Origin: a virus
Length of the DNA stretch: 22,533 bases
Virus record (IMG/VR): IMGVR_UViG_3300035145_000254
Coordinates: 1-22,533 of that record
Strand: one strand, 5' to 3'
A model generated the notes under the pieces. It was not told the DNA's origin and did no database searches. It saw only the letters and a program-made list of their open reading frames with translations. Positions 20,650-22,533 of the stretch are shown in pieces; the stretch's first letter is position 1, and every line of letters begins with the position of its first letter. A program made the translations under genes and the position numbers.

Positions 20650-21381
20650 ATGAAAGTAGAAAAAACGACAAACTATAACCGCTTCAAGATTCTGGGCGGT
20701 AACCGGGTCATCTCCCGAGCGCACGTTAAGCACATCAAGTCTTCGATGGTTGAGAAGTCTATCCCTGTGCCGATCATCGTGAATGAGCATTTTGAGATCA
20801 TTGACGGTCAGCACCGATTCTCAGCTGCGGAAGAGCTGAAGAAGCCGGTCCACTATCTGCGGATACCCGGTCTCAATCTGTCTGATGTTCAGCGTTTGAA
20901 CAGTGACAGCAAGAACTGGAATCTCAACGATTATCTGCAGAGCTATCTCGATCTTGGCAAGAAGCACTACGAGGTCTATGCTGATTTCCTGCAGGAGTTT
21001 GGCTTCAAGCACGAGCAGAACTTTATCCTTCTGACAAACGGTCAGATTGACTCCAAGACCCGCCGAGACCACTTCAAGCGCGGAAAGCTGCGGATCACAG
21101 AGGATCAGCTGGCGTGGGGAAAGATGGCCGCTAAGCGGATCATTGAGATCGGCTCTAAGTTTGACAAGGAGCGCGACTGCACTGGGAAGCGGTACTTTGT
21201 GGCTGCTTGCTGCAAGGCATTCAATGTGCCGAAGTATAATCACGCGCACATGATGAAGAAGATACACGCTCGGCGTAATCCGTTACTACCGCAGCCTAGT
21301 CTGCAGGACTACACTCGGATGCTCGAAGATGTGTACTTCTATCACATGAGCGATTCCAAGAAATTCAGGCTTGACGTTTAA
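20650..21381 (+). CDS. ParB/sulfiredoxin-like domain protein
   Basis: I chose ATG 20650, since GGAGG lies a few bases upstream and the earlier in-frame ATG (20584) would translate the hairpin. The 243-residue protein has a ParB-type N-terminal domain: RAHVKHIKSSMVEKSIPVPI, then NEHFEIIDGQHRFSAAEELK with Asp52-Gly-Gln-His-Arg56, the conserved nucleotide-binding box. The remaining 170 residues are helical and basic (KTRRDHFKRGKLRITEDQLA), and no classical ParB helix-turn-helix is obvious. Phage ParB-like proteins act as regulators, nucleases or CTP switches in various systems. Here the domain is clear but the task is not. The operator-like sites upstream make a regulator possible. Confidence 0.85.
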   Translation: MKVEKTTNYNRFKILGGNRVISRAHVKHIKSSMVEKSIPVPIIVNEHFEIIDGQHRFSAAEELKKPVHYLRIPGLNLSDVQRLNSDSKNWNLNDYLQSYLDLGKKHYEVYADFLQEFGFKHEQNFILLTNGQIDSKTRRDHFKRGKLRITEDQLAWGKMAAKRIIEIGSKFDKERDCTGKRYFVAACCKAFNVPKYNHAHMMKKIHARRNPLLPQPSLQDYTRMLEDVYFYHMSDSKKFRLDV

Positions 21382-21396
21382 TTAGGGGAGAAAGAT

Positions 21397-21606
21397 ATGG
21401 CAATTTCACTTAATCAGCATCGCGTAACATCAATCGACTTGGAATGCGATGGAGAGTGGATAGAGCTGTCCGCTAAGGATGAAGACGGTAATACATTGGA
21501 GATTACTTTCTTCACCCGCACGATCGCGGATGACAGCGACAACAAGAAGATCGAACTGCTGCAGGATCTTCAGTCACAGATCAGGAGGGCTCTGCGCGAT
21601 GAATGA
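21397..21606 (+). CDS. Small acidic unknown protein
   Basis: 69 residues with AGGGGAGAAAGAT before the ATG. It reads SLNQHRVTSIDLECDGEWIE, then LSAKDEDGNTLEITFFTRTI and a charged helix ending RRALRDE. The first 45 residues alternate as a small beta sheet, and the end is a helix. No family is recognised. It ends 8 bases into the next gene, implying coupling. Confidence 0.65.
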   Translation: MAISLNQHRVTSIDLECDGEWIELSAKDEDGNTLEITFFTRTIADDSDNKKIELLQDLQSQIRRALRDE

Positions 21607-21973
21607 TATCGTTAAGCAAAAGCAGCAACAGGAGTACCGCAGGCTACTCAGTATTGTCTTGGATAACGTGGATAACCTTATCCAATTCGGAGAGTACGCT
21701 CCAAAGGATTGCGTCCTGGACGAAGTGATCGAGGCTCTCATAGACATCTGGGGCAAGGAAGATGTTTGGGATGATGCGATGGAGGATGAAGACATCCTTC
21801 CTGGGCTAAGTGCTGATCTGTTCGGTGCTGACCGAGCTGAGAAGGATCGTATCGCCAATCAATTCAGGATCAGAGTCGAGAAGCGGTATCGCAAGCTAGC
21901 TGAAATGAAGTTAGCGGACTTCGAGCCTGAAGCATGGACAGAGTGGGAGGCTAAAGCCGTTCCATTTGGATAG
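21599..21973 (+). CDS. Acidic helical unknown protein
   Basis: The start is placed at ATG 21599, ten bases after AGGAGG (21583-21588); the open frame to its left lies over the previous gene. The 124-residue product begins NDIVKQKQQQEYRRLLSIVL and has an EVIEALIDIWGKEDVWDDAM segment and two acidic blocks (EDEDILPGLSADLF). It ends FEPEAWTEWEAKAVPFG. No known domain is seen. Its acidity and early-region position are typical of small phage-host interaction proteins, but that is inference only. It is the last gene before another hairpin-rich gap. Confidence 0.65.
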   Translation: MNDIVKQKQQQEYRRLLSIVLDNVDNLIQFGEYAPKDCVLDEVIEALIDIWGKEDVWDDAMEDEDILPGLSADLFGADRAEKDRIANQFRIRVEKRYRKLAEMKLADFEPEAWTEWEAKAVPFG

Positions 21974-22107
21974 CTCCGGTAGGCGGGTGCTGCGCGATTA
22001 CTTAACTCCCGCCGAGACAGCCCAACAACGCGAAAGGCAGCATACAACAGCCGCGTTGGCCCTTAACCCGCTTAACTGCGGGTTTCGTGGTAAAGGAGGA
22101 AAGGAAG
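21974..22107 (+). other. Non-coding gap with three hairpins
   Basis: No gene is supported in these 134 bases. Stems visible: GGCGGG 21982-21987 with CCCGCC 22008-22013; CAACGCG 22026-22032 with CGCGTTG 22052-22058; and the repeated AACCCGC/GCGGGTT hairpin at 22065-22084. It may be an RNA-processing or attenuation zone ahead of the next small gene. Confidence 0.55.
22065..22084 (+). repeat. Hairpin copy 3 (AACCCGC TTAACT GCGGGTT)
   Basis: Exact copy of the hairpin at 20596 with two more identical bases at the 3' side. It is followed within 10 bases by a strong ribosome site (AAGGAGG), so its loop-and-leader arrangement is like the other two copies, although the AAACACACC leader is absent. Confidence 0.75.
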
Positions 22108-22251
22108 ATGGTCAAGATAACTTATCACTACACATACGGACCGACTTATACAATTAGGCTGCACAGGTCTCTGTTTAAGAAGGTCTATGGTGGAAAACTG
22201 GCTCGATACTACAGGAAGGGTATATCCGGGTATCACTGTCCACCGCTTTAG
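22108..22251 (+). CDS. 47-residue basic peptide
   Basis: The ATG lies eight bases after AAGGAGG (22093-22099), one of the best ribosome sites in the window. The product begins MVKITYHYTYGPTYTIRLHR and ends KLARYYRKGISGYHCPPL. It is basic and unusually rich in Tyr (eight residues). No family is recognised. The strong ribosome site and conserved upstream hairpin argue for a real gene; nucleic-acid binding is only suggested by charge. Confidence 0.6.
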   Translation: MVKITYHYTYGPTYTIRLHRSLFKKVYGGKLARYYRKGISGYHCPPL

Positions 22252-22386
22252 GATCGTCAGCCGGCGGTGCGTGGGAGCATATTCCCAAAAACACCGGCAG
22301 CTCAGGGCAGTAATACGGCATGAGCAGGAAACTGCTAGCCCCTCCCTGCTGAGCCTGAGCCGTCTAGCCCACGAGACGGGCTTTCT
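22252..22386 (+). ncRNA. Candidate short structured RNA or structured leader
   Basis: A gene-free 158-base gap (22252-22409) with several stems: GCCGG 22260-22264 with CCGGC 22294-22298, enclosing GGGA/TCCC; GCTCAGG 22300-22306 with CCTGAGC 22354-22360, enclosing AGCAG-GAAA-CTGCT (22323-22336), a GNRA-type tetraloop hairpin; and a terminator-like end at 22366-22386. It could be a small RNA with its own terminator or the leader of the 29-residue peptide. No known riboswitch is recognised. Confidence 0.5.
22366..22386 (+). terminator. Terminator-like hairpin
   Basis: AGCCC (22366-22370) pairs with GGGCT (22378-22382) around ACGAGAC, followed by TTCT. A longer alternative pairs AGCCGTCT with AGACGGGCT. 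The U tract is short, so efficiency may be modest. Confidence 0.5.
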
Positions 22387-22409
22387 AAACTATAGAAAAG
22401 GAGAAAGTC

Positions 22410-22499
22410 ATGAAGCATGTTTACGAATTGTTAGCTTTTCTGATGACATCAGCCCTTATGATTTTCATCGGCCTGCTGGTAATAGCAGCGTGGAGCTAA
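22410..22499 (+). CDS. 29-residue membrane peptide
   Basis: The ATG follows AGGAG (22399-22403) at six bases. After MKHVYELL the peptide is almost wholly hydrophobic (AFLMTSALMIFIGLLVIAAW), one transmembrane helix with Ser at the end. No name is known. Tiny membrane peptides in phage early regions often act on host membrane proteins or block superinfection; nothing here proves that. It follows a terminator-like hairpin, so it needs its own promoter or read-through. Confidence 0.6.
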   Translation: MKHVYELLAFLMTSALMIFIGLLVIAAWS

Positions 22500-22533
22500 G
22501 AGAGCATCAAGTCCGGGCTATTGAGATGGTCCG

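Noticed and set aside
9180-22533. CRISPR array, tRNA or insertion sequence
   Set aside because: No evenly spaced direct repeats with unique spacers, no cloverleaf with CCA-type ends, and no transposase or terminal inverted repeats were seen.

Overview
The window is a piece of a double-stranded DNA phage genome, most likely a podovirus whose virion plan resembles Salmonella phage P22. Every gene I can support is on the + strand. Genes are packed with ATGA, TAATG and TGATG overlaps, nearly all have phage-type products, and there are no rRNA, tRNA or host housekeeping genes. I see no integrase, excisionase or clear repressor gene, so lifestyle is undecided. The host cannot be named from sequence alone. 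The Shine-Dalgarno sites and one good sigma70-like promoter point to a Gram-negative bacterium, and the fibre resembles those of aquatic phages as I remember them.

Layout. (1) 1-3506: small basic proteins, then a P22 gp4-like head-tail connector, a beta-rich virion protein, a P22 gp10-like DNA stabilisation protein and a small tail-associated protein. (2) 3517-9180: four alanine/glutamine-rich proteins that look like ejection (internal virion) proteins, equivalent in position and composition to P22 gp7, gp20 and gp16. (3) 9180-13182: a 1225-residue tail fibre with three carbohydrate-binding-like repeats, an Ala/Ser/Thr heptad stalk, repeated EAMRIDSSGN-type modules and a self-cleaving S74 chaperone domain, plus a small partner gene. 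(4) 13199-15269: small accessory genes and a metallophosphoesterase with an N-terminal helix-turn-helix. (5) 15274-16599: lysis cassette with a coiled-coil/TM protein, a 37-residue TM peptide, a three-TM-type holin and a GH24 endolysin. (6) 16661-19133: recombination/replication cluster with a Rad52-type annealing protein, a small protein with an SSB-like acidic tip, several short overlapping genes and an HNH/NinG-like nuclease. (7) 19134-22533: an early-type region unlike the rest. Small genes alternate with structured non-coding DNA: a roughly 440-nt candidate ornate RNA, a sigma70-like promoter, operator-like palindromes, three copies of one hairpin, repeated ribosome-binding leaders, a ParB-like protein and a second short structured segment.

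How it works together. The left 16.6 kb builds the particle, ejects DNA and lyses the cell. The right 6 kb handles recombination and probably early regulation. The most unusual part is 19134-19610: a long gene-free stretch with nested complementary stems, a GNRA-type and a UUCG-type tetraloop, a possible pseudoknot and complementary ends. It could be an undescribed phage structured RNA or a divergent member of a large-RNA class. The start site of the Rad52-type gene also lies inside a predicted hairpin that could control its translation. All RNA structures here were paired by eye and no folding or database search was run.
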